Shown here: positions 10,958 to 20,951 of the stretch, piece after piece
Numbering within the stretch: position 1 is the first letter of the stretch
Layout of the letters: each line of letters starts with the position of its first letter
Origin: Podospora pseudocomata
Lineage: Eukaryota; Ascomycota; Sordariomycetes; Sordariales; Podosporaceae
Length of the DNA stretch: 64,000 nt
Direction: 5' to 3'
NCBI RefSeq assembly: GCF_035222375.1
Contig: NC_085887.1
Coordinates: 471,501 to 535,500, forward strand
Program-made: the position numbers and the translations under genes
The notes under the pieces: model-generated
Seen by the model: the letters and a program-made list of their open reading frames with translations, nothing else
What the model was told of the DNA's origin: nothing
The model's database searches: none

Positions 10958-13295
10958 ATGGCGCCTCGACCAGCTCGACGAAGCGCGAGGGGTGTGAGGA
11001 AAAACTACAATGAGGCAAGCAGCATTGTGCTCGATGACGATGAGGAGCCGATTCAGGTCCCGGATAACGACAGGGATATCGACGACGACTTTGGCTCCGG
11101 ATCCAACGGTGTACCTGACTTTGACGGAGACGGCCATGGCGCAGACGATGACCCCAGTAGCGATGGCGATGAGGTAGACGAGGATGGGAATCCAAAAACG
11201 ACCACAGCTTCAAAGTCTCAACAAAAAGGGAAGCGGAATGCCGGTGCCGGCATGATACAGTCTCGCAAAGGCTTCCACGACATCCCCCACTACCCTTTGG
11301 AAACGCGCATCGTGACCCGCGTGTATGCCGGTCCGCTTAGACGCTATGCTCGCTATTCGGCCCTCAGAGATTCCATGTACGGTCCTGAGATCCCTCGCAT
11401 CAGAGTTATTTGGGCTTTGGAAACCAAATGGAGCGCCTTCCCCGTTCTGCCTCCCAAAGCCGGCGCTTCAGCAGTCAGAGGCATCATGCCGAGCCCTTGG
11501 GTTCCGCAAGGCTTTGAGAAGAACCAGACATTAGCAGCATCAAAGTGGTATGAGAGGTACCACCTTCATTGTCCCGTTGAGGAGCTCCAGGTCTGCCATC
11601 ACGTTGCCGCCCACCAGGGGGAAAGTCTGGTACCAAACGCAAATGGAGAGCTGGTGACGCTGCTGGGGCCATGGGATCGCCAGCGAGAGTTCATTCTGCC
11701 TCGGCGCGGAAGCTTGGAGATAGCAGAAAACGGTTCGCCATTTACACAGGATGATATCGTCACAGATGGTGAAGAAGCTCGATCGAGAGGGTGGATGATT
11801 GATGTTGGGGGCATTCCTCTGGCAATAGCTTGGGCACCTTTCTTCCTCAGGAACAACAGACAGGTCCTTGCGGTAGCTACCATCCCTTTCTCGGACCAAG
11901 ATTGGTCCCTCGTCGTCGAAGAGAATTCCGGCAACCATAATGCTACTTCGGAGATCCAAGGATCTGTCCAGTTTTGGGAATTCGCTGCTGAAGAAGACAG
12001 CAGCAAGGAAGGGATGGCAACGCCTACCAAACGACCTTCCCGTCTTCTGGGGGCAAAGTGCTTTTCGTGGGGCCGACCCAAGCGTATGCAATTTTGTCCA
12101 GTCCCCATGGACGAGTCCGCGTCGCCTTCAACCAACGGCATTCTTGCTGTGCTGTGCAGCGATGGAAGAGTCCGCGTCATAGATTGTAAGGCGATCCATG
12201 AAGATCAAGTACCCGATTACGGTTCGTGTTGCCCCAAATAGTTCGGCCCAAGACGAGTGCTAACCCGTTACAGCTTGTATGGAGGCACCGATGGTCACGT
12301 TTGGACAGGACAATGACTACAACGTTGAGGTTACCTGCCTAACCTGGGCTAACACGAACCGCCTCGCGCTTGGTCACAGTGATGGATCAATCACGCTGTG
12401 GTCAGTCTATCCCAAGACGCTGCTGCAGCGCCACGGTGCTCACACGACCTACGTTATCGACATCTGCTCGGCCTATCCGTCGAATCCATATCTGGTCGCC
12501 TCCGTCCCCGTGGGCGGCTGCGCGACTTTGACCGACATGTCACACCCCAGCTCCGAGTTCACCTACTTCCCGGTTCCGGCGATTAGCTTCCAGCCCAATC
12601 TGCTCTGTTGGAACGAGTCGATGCAAGGCTTCATGGCGCTGTACCCCTCGTCCACTCCCAACACCACCATTGCGTTTCTCCATCATCGCTTCTTCGCCCA
12701 GGCCCGCAGCATCTGCACCGGTCCCAACACGCTAACTTGTGTCTCGGTTGGCACGACGCACCCTTTTATTCTTGTCGGCTGCGCAGATGGGTCGGTCTTC
12801 GCTTGCAACGCACTGCAGAAGTTGTTTAAGCAGAAAGGGGAACCGCTGAGGAAACTCAAGATCTTTGAGCATGAATACAGACCAGTCGTCGCTACTCGGA
12901 GCAGCCAGGGCAATTCCATCCGCGGTGCAGTTCGGATACTCCAGGGATACTTGCCCGAGGTCAACGATGACCCGCGAACAGAAAAGAGAAAAGAAATGGA
13001 CCGTAAGAAGAGGTTGGAGAGGGAGAAAAAGAGCAAGTACACGGCCAGCGGGAAGAAGAAGGGTAGGCCCAAGAAGAATGCTGGTCTCGAACCTGAACAG
13101 CCTGAAGAGGAGCACGACCTTGAAGGGGAGCTGCAGGAAAAGCTCGCGTCCAGGGTCGTAATCCACGAGCCACTGACCAGAGTCACGGCCGTTGCGTGGA
13201 ACCCGAATACTAACTTCAGTTGCTGGGCTGCCTGCGCCATGGCTTCCGGCATCATCAAAGTCATGGACCTGGGCGTGGAAGACTTTAGAGCGTAA
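10958..13295 (+). CDS. TFIIIC subunit, Tfc6-like WD-repeat protein
   Basis: Two exons, 10958-12221 and 12274-13295. The 52-bp intron is GTTCGT..GCTAAC..CAG and the product is 761 aa. TFIIIC recruits RNA polymerase III to tRNA and 5S genes, and Tfc6 (tau91) is a nuclear B-box-side subunit. The N-terminal 90 residues are highly acidic (DDDEEP, DIDDDFG). The remainder forms irregular WD blades, for example MEAPMVTFGQ, LALGHSDGSITLWS and FILVGCADGSVFACN. A charged insert near residues 580-640 holds an AT-hook-like KKKGRPKKN. The start is the first ATG and follows a pyrimidine-rich leader. The assignment rests on overall resemblance to fungal Tfc6 proteins, not on a short signature. Confidence 0.75.
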
Positions 13296-14248
13296 AGAGC
13301 TCAAGAGCCAGAGACTCAGCGAAATAACTCTCAGCATGGACCCTGCATTCGGCTCATGAAGAGCCCCTGAATTGAGGTCGGATCGACGGGATCGAGAGTT
13401 GTGGAAATCGAGAATGGCCGTGTCGCAGTCGGCGTTCAGGGGCAGTCGTAGACGGGCTACGGGGTCGGAGCCGGCGACCGGGGTGGGTTGGCCCAGATGG
13501 TTCGCTGTTCAGGTACCGGACTCGCAAGCCCCGCAAAATCCCATGCTATCGAGAGCAACCTTCCGGAACCGTTCTTGAAAGGCCGTGGATTGCCAATGAA
13601 GATCTGGCCGGTTCCAGTCGAGCTCAAGTCTACAGTGGGTGTGCCTTTTTTTGACCTCATGAATGATACTCTGGCGAGCTACGTGCTTGCTGCATTGCAA
13701 CAAGCAAGCACCAGTAGCAACGGTTTGTCAGTGTCGTGCTACCCTCCACATGCACCTTTGTCTCCCAATGTAACCTCGAACTCGGGCAGTTTGAAGTTTA
13801 TGCTCTCGACACTCGAGATGCCCGAGAAAACACCACACCACCACCAGGCCACGGAACAATTGTCAAACGGCCAAACGGTTAGACGGCTTGCCGGGTAAGA
13901 GCGGGCTGTCTCTCTCTCTCTCTCTCGGAGGAAATACCCAAATGCCACCCTTCGGAAGGTGAAATGGGAAATTAGTTGCATTATCAGTGCTGCCCCTGGT
14001 CTACTTCGGTTGGATGATGAGCTGTTTAGTACTTTGCTATGCAAATTAGATATGTTCAATATGCATACTCTCTGTATGTGTCTGGTGTATATACGCGTCC
14101 TTTTGTCTTGTGGTTCGTTCGTTGTGATGAAGTGGTATCCAGTAACATGCTTCCATCAATACCCTTAAATCTCCTATTTCCAAAAATAGTTCTATTTTTG
14201 GTGATGTCTTCTTCTCCTCTCATGCTTGCGTCCTGAGTTGAGCCGAGA
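13296..14248. other. Convergent intergenic region
   Basis: Lies between the TFIIIC and PAQR stop codons. It includes a short (TC)n run at about 13910-13926. A 136-codon open frame at 13488-13898 has no recognisable feature and is probably chance. Confidence 0.45.
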
Positions 14249-15781
14249 TCATGAAGCACACAATGCTCCGACACCGGTAGAATGGTGAAAGTCAAAAGCC
14301 TTTGTCATTCCGTATAAATGCGAGGCCGCGGCAAGCAAGACAAAGATGTGGAAAAGCTGATGAGAACTTCCAAAGATGTCAAACTTTCCTGGGAAGCGAC
14401 GCTCTGGGAAACGAACCTATCCCATGTCTTTTCGTCAGTCTTCAACCTCTCTTTCCCTGTCCGTACTGATCTTGGTAACACAGGGAGTGTACCCACAAAC
14501 AGGAGAATACTGACCGCATATAGGAACGCCCCAAAAATATACAACGCCCCTTGGAAGATGACCCAGTTAAGACCCATTCTTTTGTTAAGCTCGTCGTATG
14601 TGTAGAGAGTGATTAACGCATGGATAATAGGCAATACCCCTGAGAGACCCAAAGACACGAACATGAGGGCACGGTAAGGCCTCCAAGCGGGAGTGCGGAA
14701 GTGGTCGAACCACGATACCATGATGCAGCCAGAGCCTAAGAGGCAGATCTGTATCGGTTCAGTCAGCTTCTCTTCAACGTCAAAACACCTTACACCTTCC
14801 CCCTATCCAACCGTGCCCCTTTTTCGTCCAACAAGTGTTCCCCCATCCCTTCCTTATTTTTTCACAGTGACCCTATTTTCAACGGCACCGCGCCTTTCCC
14901 CTGGCTATCTTGCGAACAACGCCACCAAAACCTCAAGCGAGAACCCTATCACAACAACTCGAGTGAGAAGCCCCAGGTCTCTAGCGAGATGACTTTCAAA
15001 GGCTCAAGTGAGAGCGATACTGTTCCCCTCCTTATACAGATTTCCCCCATAACCTGACCAACAAGCACACACATTTCCTCTTCCATCTTTGCACAATTCC
15101 AGCCCAATTCTTCAAAACAGCACTTTCCCCTCTATCTACCTTATGTCCCCCCGCACACGTCCTACGAAACAAAAGACCCTCAAGAAAAAACGAAGAAAAA
15201 CTTACCGCTCCCAGATACACCGTCAGCTTCCCAGGCTCGCACCAAAACCCATACCACAGCGCCGGCACGTAACTCCCCACTATCAAGAAAACGATGCCGG
15301 TGTAGTCGAGCTTGTTCCCCCACTTGGCCACCTTGTCCGAGTGGTTGCTAATCGCATGGTACGTCGCGCTCATCCCCAGGCACAAGAAGGCGCCCGCGAA
15401 AAAGCAGGAAAACACCAAGATGTCGGCCGAGGAGGCGGTGTCAAAGCGGGGGTGGATCAAGAGATACAGGTATGTGGCCAGAATGACGGAAAAGAAGGCG
15501 CCGAGGAGGTGAGACCAGATGTTGACTGATTCGTTGTGGAGGTAGAACAACGACCTGAAGGAGGCGCGGAAGGAGTACGAGGTTGGGCGGTAGCCGCGGA
15601 GGATGGAGGGGTTGTCACGGCGCCATGGCTCAAGTTGGTCGAAGAGGAGGAGTTTGAGCCTTTGCTCGATGTCGGTGGCGGTTTGGACGATGGTTTCGGT
15701 GAGGGAGGGGCGGCGTTTGCGGAGGCCGGAGCCGGAGCCTGGACCGGTGGTGCCGGGATTTTGTTTGGCGGGGCCGGGCAT
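14249..15781 (-). CDS. PAQR / hemolysin-III family seven-helix receptor (Izh/adiponectin-receptor-like)
   Basis: Three exons: 15781-15206, 14748-14515 and 14416-14249, giving 325 aa. PAQR proteins are seven-helix membrane proteins with a buried zinc site and proposed ceramidase-like activity; yeast Izh proteins affect zinc and lipid homeostasis. The diagnostic elements are FYLHNESVNIWSHLLGA, SATYHAISNHSDKVAKW (first His/Asp zinc region) and SSHQLFHIFVLLAAASHLYG (HxxxH zinc region). The first intron (14749-15205) is 457 bp, far longer than its neighbours. The second is 98 bp with donor GTCAGT; this join restores AVRFPERRFPGKFD, as expected for the family. The N-terminal 70 residues are cytosolic and polar. 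Confidence 0.9.
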
Positions 15782-17933
15782 GGCGGTTGAAGGGACGGCT
15801 GGTCGGCTGGATGACTACCTACCCACTTTGGTGTGACAAGTGTTACTCTGGAGGTGCTCAGAGGCAAGAAAAGGGGCATGTAACGATATTTTGCATTTGT
15901 TGTGAGACTGGCTTCTTGGTTACCATCCAATCTTTACTTGATTTTATGTCTCTGTCCATGAACATACATATCACGGTTCTGCGGGATGATGACGACGACC
16001 AGATAGACCAAGAATCCATTCCCTGCCAACAATGCTTCAAGATGGCATGGTTTGATGTGCTGTCTGGGCGTGGTTTTGTTGGGATTTCGAGTCGTTTGAA
16101 GGCTGTCCACCTGGCAGAGGTTGAGCGAGATCCACAATAAATGCCGAGGCCGCCGCAAACTGGGAGGAGCCGTTTGCATGTGGGAGCAGTTGCCAGCTTC
16201 AGTGGTCTCTACCGTAATTGACCCCGCTGTTAGTAGCTGCCTGCCCATGCACCGCAGAGCACTAACGGGGTGTGCCATACTCCATAGGTACGTAGGGTAG
16301 GTACTCAACACCATCGATGGCCTCGACCGCCCAGGCTCCCCAACTCAACCTCTCAGAAATTCACAATGACGCGGCCCAACTCCCTTACCCAGCCAAAGGT
16401 CCAATGTTTACCAGCTGCCAGCAGATTATCCCTTTACCAAAAGTCACCGTTCACAGTGCTACCATTTCGGTTCGCTTTCATTCCGCGGTTCGCTGTTCGC
16501 TTACCTGTCCTTTCCTCGAATCGCTTCCAGCAGCAAACGGATGTTCGATGCCGATCAATTGCACGGCATCACAATGTAAAGCTCTAGCCCCAACGGAGAC
16601 CGATCCTCCATCCTGACCAAAAGCAAATATCACAGCATTTCTTACCCTCAACTCCCGCAGGTGCACACCAACCACCAGCTCTTCCCAAAAACTCAACGCA
16701 ACGGTGTCATGTCCCTGGCATATTACCTGCAGACCCCGATAGTGAATGTGGGCACACAAATGGAACCATACACTGATGAGTCGGGTCTCGCCCCAGAGCA
16801 GTGTCGTCTTCGTTTCCTGGAAACAGATTACCTCTGGCAGAGAAGCTCGGGCGTTGCTACCAGCTGTTGTTATTACATGCCACTGTCTCCAGATACCCGG
16901 ATCAATGAGAACCACGGTCAACTCTATTTCTATTCTTGGACATGCCAAAAAGTTCCCTGTGGAACCCTCCCATGTGATGACCAACGACGACAAGTGTCAA
17001 CTTCAGACTACCAGTCGGTTGTGGTGATGGCTTCAAAGATCGCATCGCCAACATGCGCCAAAGTGAAAGTGCAAATGCACTCCATCTCTTTCATAAGAGC
17101 CGATGCAGTGCGGCTTAAGAACCGCAGCATTTCACATTCTCATGCCCGTTTTCCCGGCCAGCCCTTTGGTCTTGGCTATCCGATGTAACAGCTTTGAGTC
17201 GAGTCTCCTGTCTAGTGGACAACTACCGCCATCGAGCGTGCGGGCTAAGTAGTGAGAGCAGCGTTCTCTCTGGAGGTTGGGGGAGGAGAGGACTTGGAAA
17301 TCACGACGGTGTCGGTCCAAAAATAGCAAGGCTCCTCCCGCAACTTTGTGTTCAGAGTCAACTCGGTTTATTGCGGCCTTGGACCGCCGATGACCCAAAC
17401 TGGCTTGACTACGCTATGGATATAGGCACAATTATTCACAGTGCAACCTTACCCTGGGCTTGTTCACTTATCGTCGTGTCTGGACGCCTGACCGAGACTG
17501 GCCCATGGCCAAACGACGCCTGTTGACGGCCCCGGATAAATAAGCCGAACCATATCGCCATTTGGCTCTCACCCTCGTTGCTTCATCTATTCCATATTGC
17601 TCACAGATTGTCGCCACCAAACTCACCTCCACAGCATCAACCACATCACAGCTTCGGGCGTTCCTCGCGTTGTTCTGGGAGCGGGGCCGGTGCGTCGATA
17701 TCATTGCAGGCTTCTATTAATACTCTCACCGGGGGTTGTGGTGAAGATGGCGACACTGGATATGCCATGGTGAAACGGGTGACGGGCAGGGGACGGGAGA
17801 AGGCGAGGATTGTGTATATCAACACATGGGAACCGCCACCTGATCCGGGCTCTTGAGATACACGACGTCAATCGTGAACCCTCAGGAGTCGACAACGATA
17901 TCTCCCCCTCAAAACCAGCTCCGCCGCCACATC
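15782..17933. other. Divergent intergenic / promoter region
   Basis: 2.15 kb between the PAQR gene and the repeat polyprotein. Open frames here lack domain features. A GATAAATAAG stretch at about 17535 is the nearest TATA-like sequence to the polyprotein but lies some 400 bp from its ATG. Confidence 0.4.
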
Positions 17934-20900
17934 ATGGCCGGATCTGTCTTCGCCCTGTCCCTTCTCGGCCTGGGCGCCGTTCAGGCTGCTCCATCGGCCC
18001 CGACTGTGGAGACTCGGCAAATCTGGATCGGAGATGGTGGAGGCGTGTTCTGGCCCGGCCCCGATCAACCCATTGCACCCTGTCTCGAGAACGGCTCCGG
18101 CGCCCCTCAGGCTCCATGCCTCCTCCCACCTATCCCTGGTGATGTTACCCTTCCACCCGGATTCTACCTCCCTCCCAAGGACAAGAGAGACGCCGATTCG
18201 GTCGATAAACGTCAGATTTGGATTGGCGATGGCGGATCCCAGTTCATCCCAGGACAAGGCCCTCTCAAGCCTTGCCTGGTAACGATCCCCCTCAAAGGTC
18301 AGCCGCCGTGCTTGTTGGGACCAATCCTCACCGTGCCCAAGAACAAGAGAGGCGTCGAAGCCCGCCAGACACTCATCATCGGAGGCCCTCCGGGCTCTTT
18401 GAACCCTGGCAACCCAGGCCTTCCCGGGGGTGGCATGCCCGTCTGCCTGCCGTCTGTGCCGCTTGACCAGCAGCCTCCATGCATGCTTCCGCCCATCAGC
18501 GGCGGCGGTGGCGGGCTCATCCTGCCTCCCAACTGGCCTGCCCCGAGTTTCCCGCCCAAAGAGAAGCGGGAAGCCGAGGCCCCTAAGCCACCCAAGCTTA
18601 CCCTCCCGCCTGACTATGCGACCAACACCAAGCAGGTGATTGTGCGACTGGAGGCCCGCCTCGTCGCCTTGCAGAATAAAAAGTACAAGACTAAGCAGGA
18701 CATCGAGTTGATCAAGGATCTCAAGGAGGCTCTGCTCTACTTGGCCGGCATCACCAACATCTCAGCACCTCCTGGAACCGGTACTTCTTTTACCCCGGGA
18801 AAGCGCAGCGAGGACGTCTTCCAGCTCCTGCCCCCCGACTACATCACCAACACCAAGAAGGTCATCGAGACGCTGCAGAGGGAGCTGATCGTCCTGCAGA
18901 ACAAGAGGCGCAAGACCAAGGATGACATCGCCAAAATCCAGGCTATCAAGGATGCGCTTCTCTACCTGGCCGGCATTACTCACATTTCAGCCCCCCCCGG
19001 GTCTGGCAGCACCTTCACTCCCGGGAAGCGTGATACCTTCAAGCTCCCCCCTGACGCCACGACCAACCCCAAGAGGGTGATCGAACAGCTGGAGAAGGAG
19101 CTGATCGCCTTGCAGAACAAGAGGCACAAGACCAAGGAGGATCTCCAGCTCATCGCTGATTACAAGGCAGCTCTCCTCTATCTGGCCGGCATCACCAATA
19201 TCTCGGCCCCCCCTGGATCCGGGAGCACCTTCACTCCTGGCAAACGTGATGTCTTCAAGCTTCCCCCCGATGCTACCACCAACCCCAAGCGCGTCATTCA
19301 ACAGCTTGAGACAGAGTTGATCGCCTTGCAGAACAAGCCGAACAAAACCAAGGCCGACTACGAACTCATCGCCGACTACAAGGCCGCACTTCTTTACTTG
19401 GCCGGCATCACCAACATCTCGGCGCCCCCCGGCTCAGGCTCCACTTTTACCCCTGGCAAGCGTGATGCCGTGTTCAAGCTTCCCCCTGATGCTGCCACGA
19501 ACCCCAAGAAGTTCATTGTGCAGATCGAGAAGGACCTTGTGCTTCTCCAGAACAAGAAGAACAAGTCCAAGGCGGACCTCGAGCTTATTGCTGCCTACAA
19601 GGCTGCCCTCCAGTACTTGGCCGGGATCACCAACATCTCGGCCCCCCCTGGGACTGGAACGAGCTTCACCCCGGGCAAGCGCGACGTGATCTTCAAGCTC
19701 CCGCCTGATGCTGCTACCAACCCCAAGAAGTTCATTGTTCAAATTGAGAAGGACTTGGTGGTCCTGCAGAACAAGAAGAACAAGACCAAGGAGGATTACC
19801 AGCTGATTGCTGCTTATAAGGCTGCTCTTAAGCACCTTGCCGGCATCACCAACATTTCCGCGCCGCCTGGGTCAGAGACTTCTTTCACTCCCGGCAAGCG
19901 CTCGCCTGTGGTTGATGTCAATGCCATTGGCGCTTATGAGAAGCTTTGCCCCAACATCAAGGGTGCCCAGGATGCCCTCCAACAGATGCTGCTCAAGGAC
20001 CAACTCACTGCCGAAGAGATGGTTGTCGTCCGGGCGCTTATCAACTTCCTCAGGGGATGCGGTGTTGAGCCCGGCGAGGGTCCCAGTTATGGCCCTATCT
20101 TGACGGTTCCAAAGCGCAACACCCCGGTGCTCTCTGCCGAGTTCGACCTTGCCGGTCTCGAGGAGGCCTACAAGGAGCTTCTCACCACGGCACAGCTCGC
20201 TACTGCTGCCGGCCAACCCTCCTTCGCCAACTGGATCACTCTCTCCACCATTGCTGACATTCTCGAGCTGTATGGCGTGAAGGTCGACCGCTCCCTTCAC
20301 GTTCTCACCCCTCTGCCGAAGCGCCAAGCCGACAGCATCACCATTGGTGGCCGGACCTGCAAGGTGATTGACATTCTTGGCCTCCGCGCTGCCCTTGCGG
20401 CTCTCCAGATTGCCTACGGTGAGGACGTCACCAAGGCTCCCACCACCATCCTCCTCATTCAGCAAGTCATTGTCACCGCGCTTCAACTCTGCGGCCAGTC
20501 AGTTCCGGGCTGGACCGTCATCGTCCCTGGCAATCCCATCCCTGGTGGTCCCATTGTTCCCCAGCCCACTGTTCCCGGCGGACCTTTGGTTCCCGAGCCA
20601 AACGTCCCCGGGTCGCCCGTTGTTCCCCAGCCCACAATCCCCGGTGGTCCTTTGGTTCCTGAGCCATACGTCCCCGGCGCGCCCATCGTCCCTCAGCCTA
20701 CCATTCCGGGTGGTCCACTCAAGCCTTCGGACAAGAGGCAGGCTCCTGGTCTGAGCAACGCGACAGAACTTCTTGCTGCGCTCAACATCCTTGAAAAGGC
20801 ATACGGCACATACGGCAGCGGGACAATCCCGGTGCCTGTTTGGTTGATCATGGTGAATTTGGTGACGATTCTGCAGACGATTCCGGGAACGGTGGTGCCC

Positions 20901-20951
20901 GGGTGGCCAGTCTTGGGACAGGGTAGCGTTGTTTTGACTCCGTCTCCTTAG
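17934..20951 (+). CDS. Secreted tandem-repeat polyprotein with Lys-Arg (kexin-type) sites
   Basis: Single uninterrupted exon of 1005 aa. The frame is open upstream to a TTG at 17853, but the ATG at 17934 begins a clear signal peptide (MAGSVFALSLLGLGAVQA). Thirteen Lys-Arg pairs at segment boundaries cut the product at residues 84, 92, 138, 211, 290, 365, 437, 509, 582, 655, 727, 796 and 934. Segments fall into three classes. Class A, three copies near the N terminus, begins with Gln (QIWIGDGG, QTLIIGG) and has paired Cys in Pro-rich context. Class B, six copies of 72-79 aa, has LPPD..TNxK, a predicted helix, KTKxDxxLI, a second helix ending YLAGIT, and SAPPGxxxxFTPGKR. Class C, four divergent C-terminal segments, also looks two-helical. 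KR is followed by EAEA at residue 213, as in yeast alpha-factor. The function of the released peptides is unknown. There is no processing or tailoring gene nearby. It could instead be an unprocessed repeat wall protein. Confidence 0.9.
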   Translation: MAGSVFALSLLGLGAVQAAPSAPTVETRQIWIGDGGGVFWPGPDQPIAPCLENGSGAPQAPCLLPPIPGDVTLPPGFYLPPKDKRDADSVDKRQIWIGDGGSQFIPGQGPLKPCLVTIPLKGQPPCLLGPILTVPKNKRGVEARQTLIIGGPPGSLNPGNPGLPGGGMPVCLPSVPLDQQPPCMLPPISGGGGGLILPPNWPAPSFPPKEKREAEAPKPPKLTLPPDYATNTKQVIVRLEARLVALQNKKYKTKQDIELIKDLKEALLYLAGITNISAPPGTGTSFTPGKRSEDVFQLLPPDYITNTKKVIETLQRELIVLQNKRRKTKDDIAKIQAIKDALLYLAGITHISAPPGSGSTFTPGKRDTFKLPPDATTNPKRVIEQLEKELIALQNKRHKTKEDLQLIADYKAALLYLAGITNISAPPGSGSTFTPGKRDVFKLPPDATTNPKRVIQQLETELIALQNKPNKTKADYELIADYKAALLYLAGITNISAPPGSGSTFTPGKRDAVFKLPPDAATNPKKFIVQIEKDLVLLQNKKNKSKADLELIAAYKAALQYLAGITNISAPPGTGTSFTPGKRDVIFKLPPDAATNPKKFIVQIEKDLVVLQNKKNKTKEDYQLIAAYKAALKHLAGITNISAPPGSETSFTPGKRSPVVDVNAIGAYEKLCPNIKGAQDALQQMLLKDQLTAEEMVVVRALINFLRGCGVEPGEGPSYGPILTVPKRNTPVLSAEFDLAGLEEAYKELLTTAQLATAAGQPSFANWITLSTIADILELYGVKVDRSLHVLTPLPKRQADSITIGGRTCKVIDILGLRAALAALQIAYGEDVTKAPTTILLIQQVIVTALQLCGQSVPGWTVIVPGNPIPGGPIVPQPTVPGGPLVPEPNVPGSPVVPQPTIPGGPLVPEPYVPGAPIVPQPTIPGGPLKPSDKRQAPGLSNATELLAALNILEKAYGTYGSGTIPVPVWLIMVNLVTILQTIPGTVVPGWPVLGQGSVVLTPSP
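18570..19901 (+). repeat. Six tandem 72-79 aa coding repeats (class B)
   Basis: Units end after GKR at 18806, 19031, 19247, 19463, 19682 and 19901. The last five units are 225, 216, 216, 219 and 219 bp. Shared core: LPPDxxTNxK..VI..LE.EL..LQNK..KTK.D..LI...K.AL.YLAGIT.ISAPPG, then FTPGKR. Third-position changes are frequent while the residues are kept, which suggests purifying selection or old duplication and not recent slippage. Confidence 0.95.
20541..20726 (+). repeat. Proline-rich 10-residue coding repeats
   Basis: Six copies of a decapeptide alternating between PGxPxVPQPT(V/I) and PGGPLVPEPxV, giving a 60-bp higher-order period. They form a linker inside the third class C segment, just before the last Lys-Arg site. 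Confidence 0.9.

Noticed and set aside
13488-13898. A 136-codon frame between the TFIIIC and PAQR genes
   Set aside because: Sits in the convergent 3' region and has no recognisable features or splice partners.
17853-17933. N-terminal extension of the repeat polyprotein
   Set aside because: The frame is open but begins at TTG, and the signal peptide begins at the ATG at 17934.
18762-20486. Several minus-strand frames across the polyprotein
   Set aside because: They arise from the repeated GC-rich coding sequence read backwards and copy the repeat period without features of their own.
17934-20951. Ustiloxin-type RiPP precursor cluster
   Set aside because: The repeats are long helical units, not short core peptides, and no UstY-like, oxidase or transporter partner lies beside the gene.
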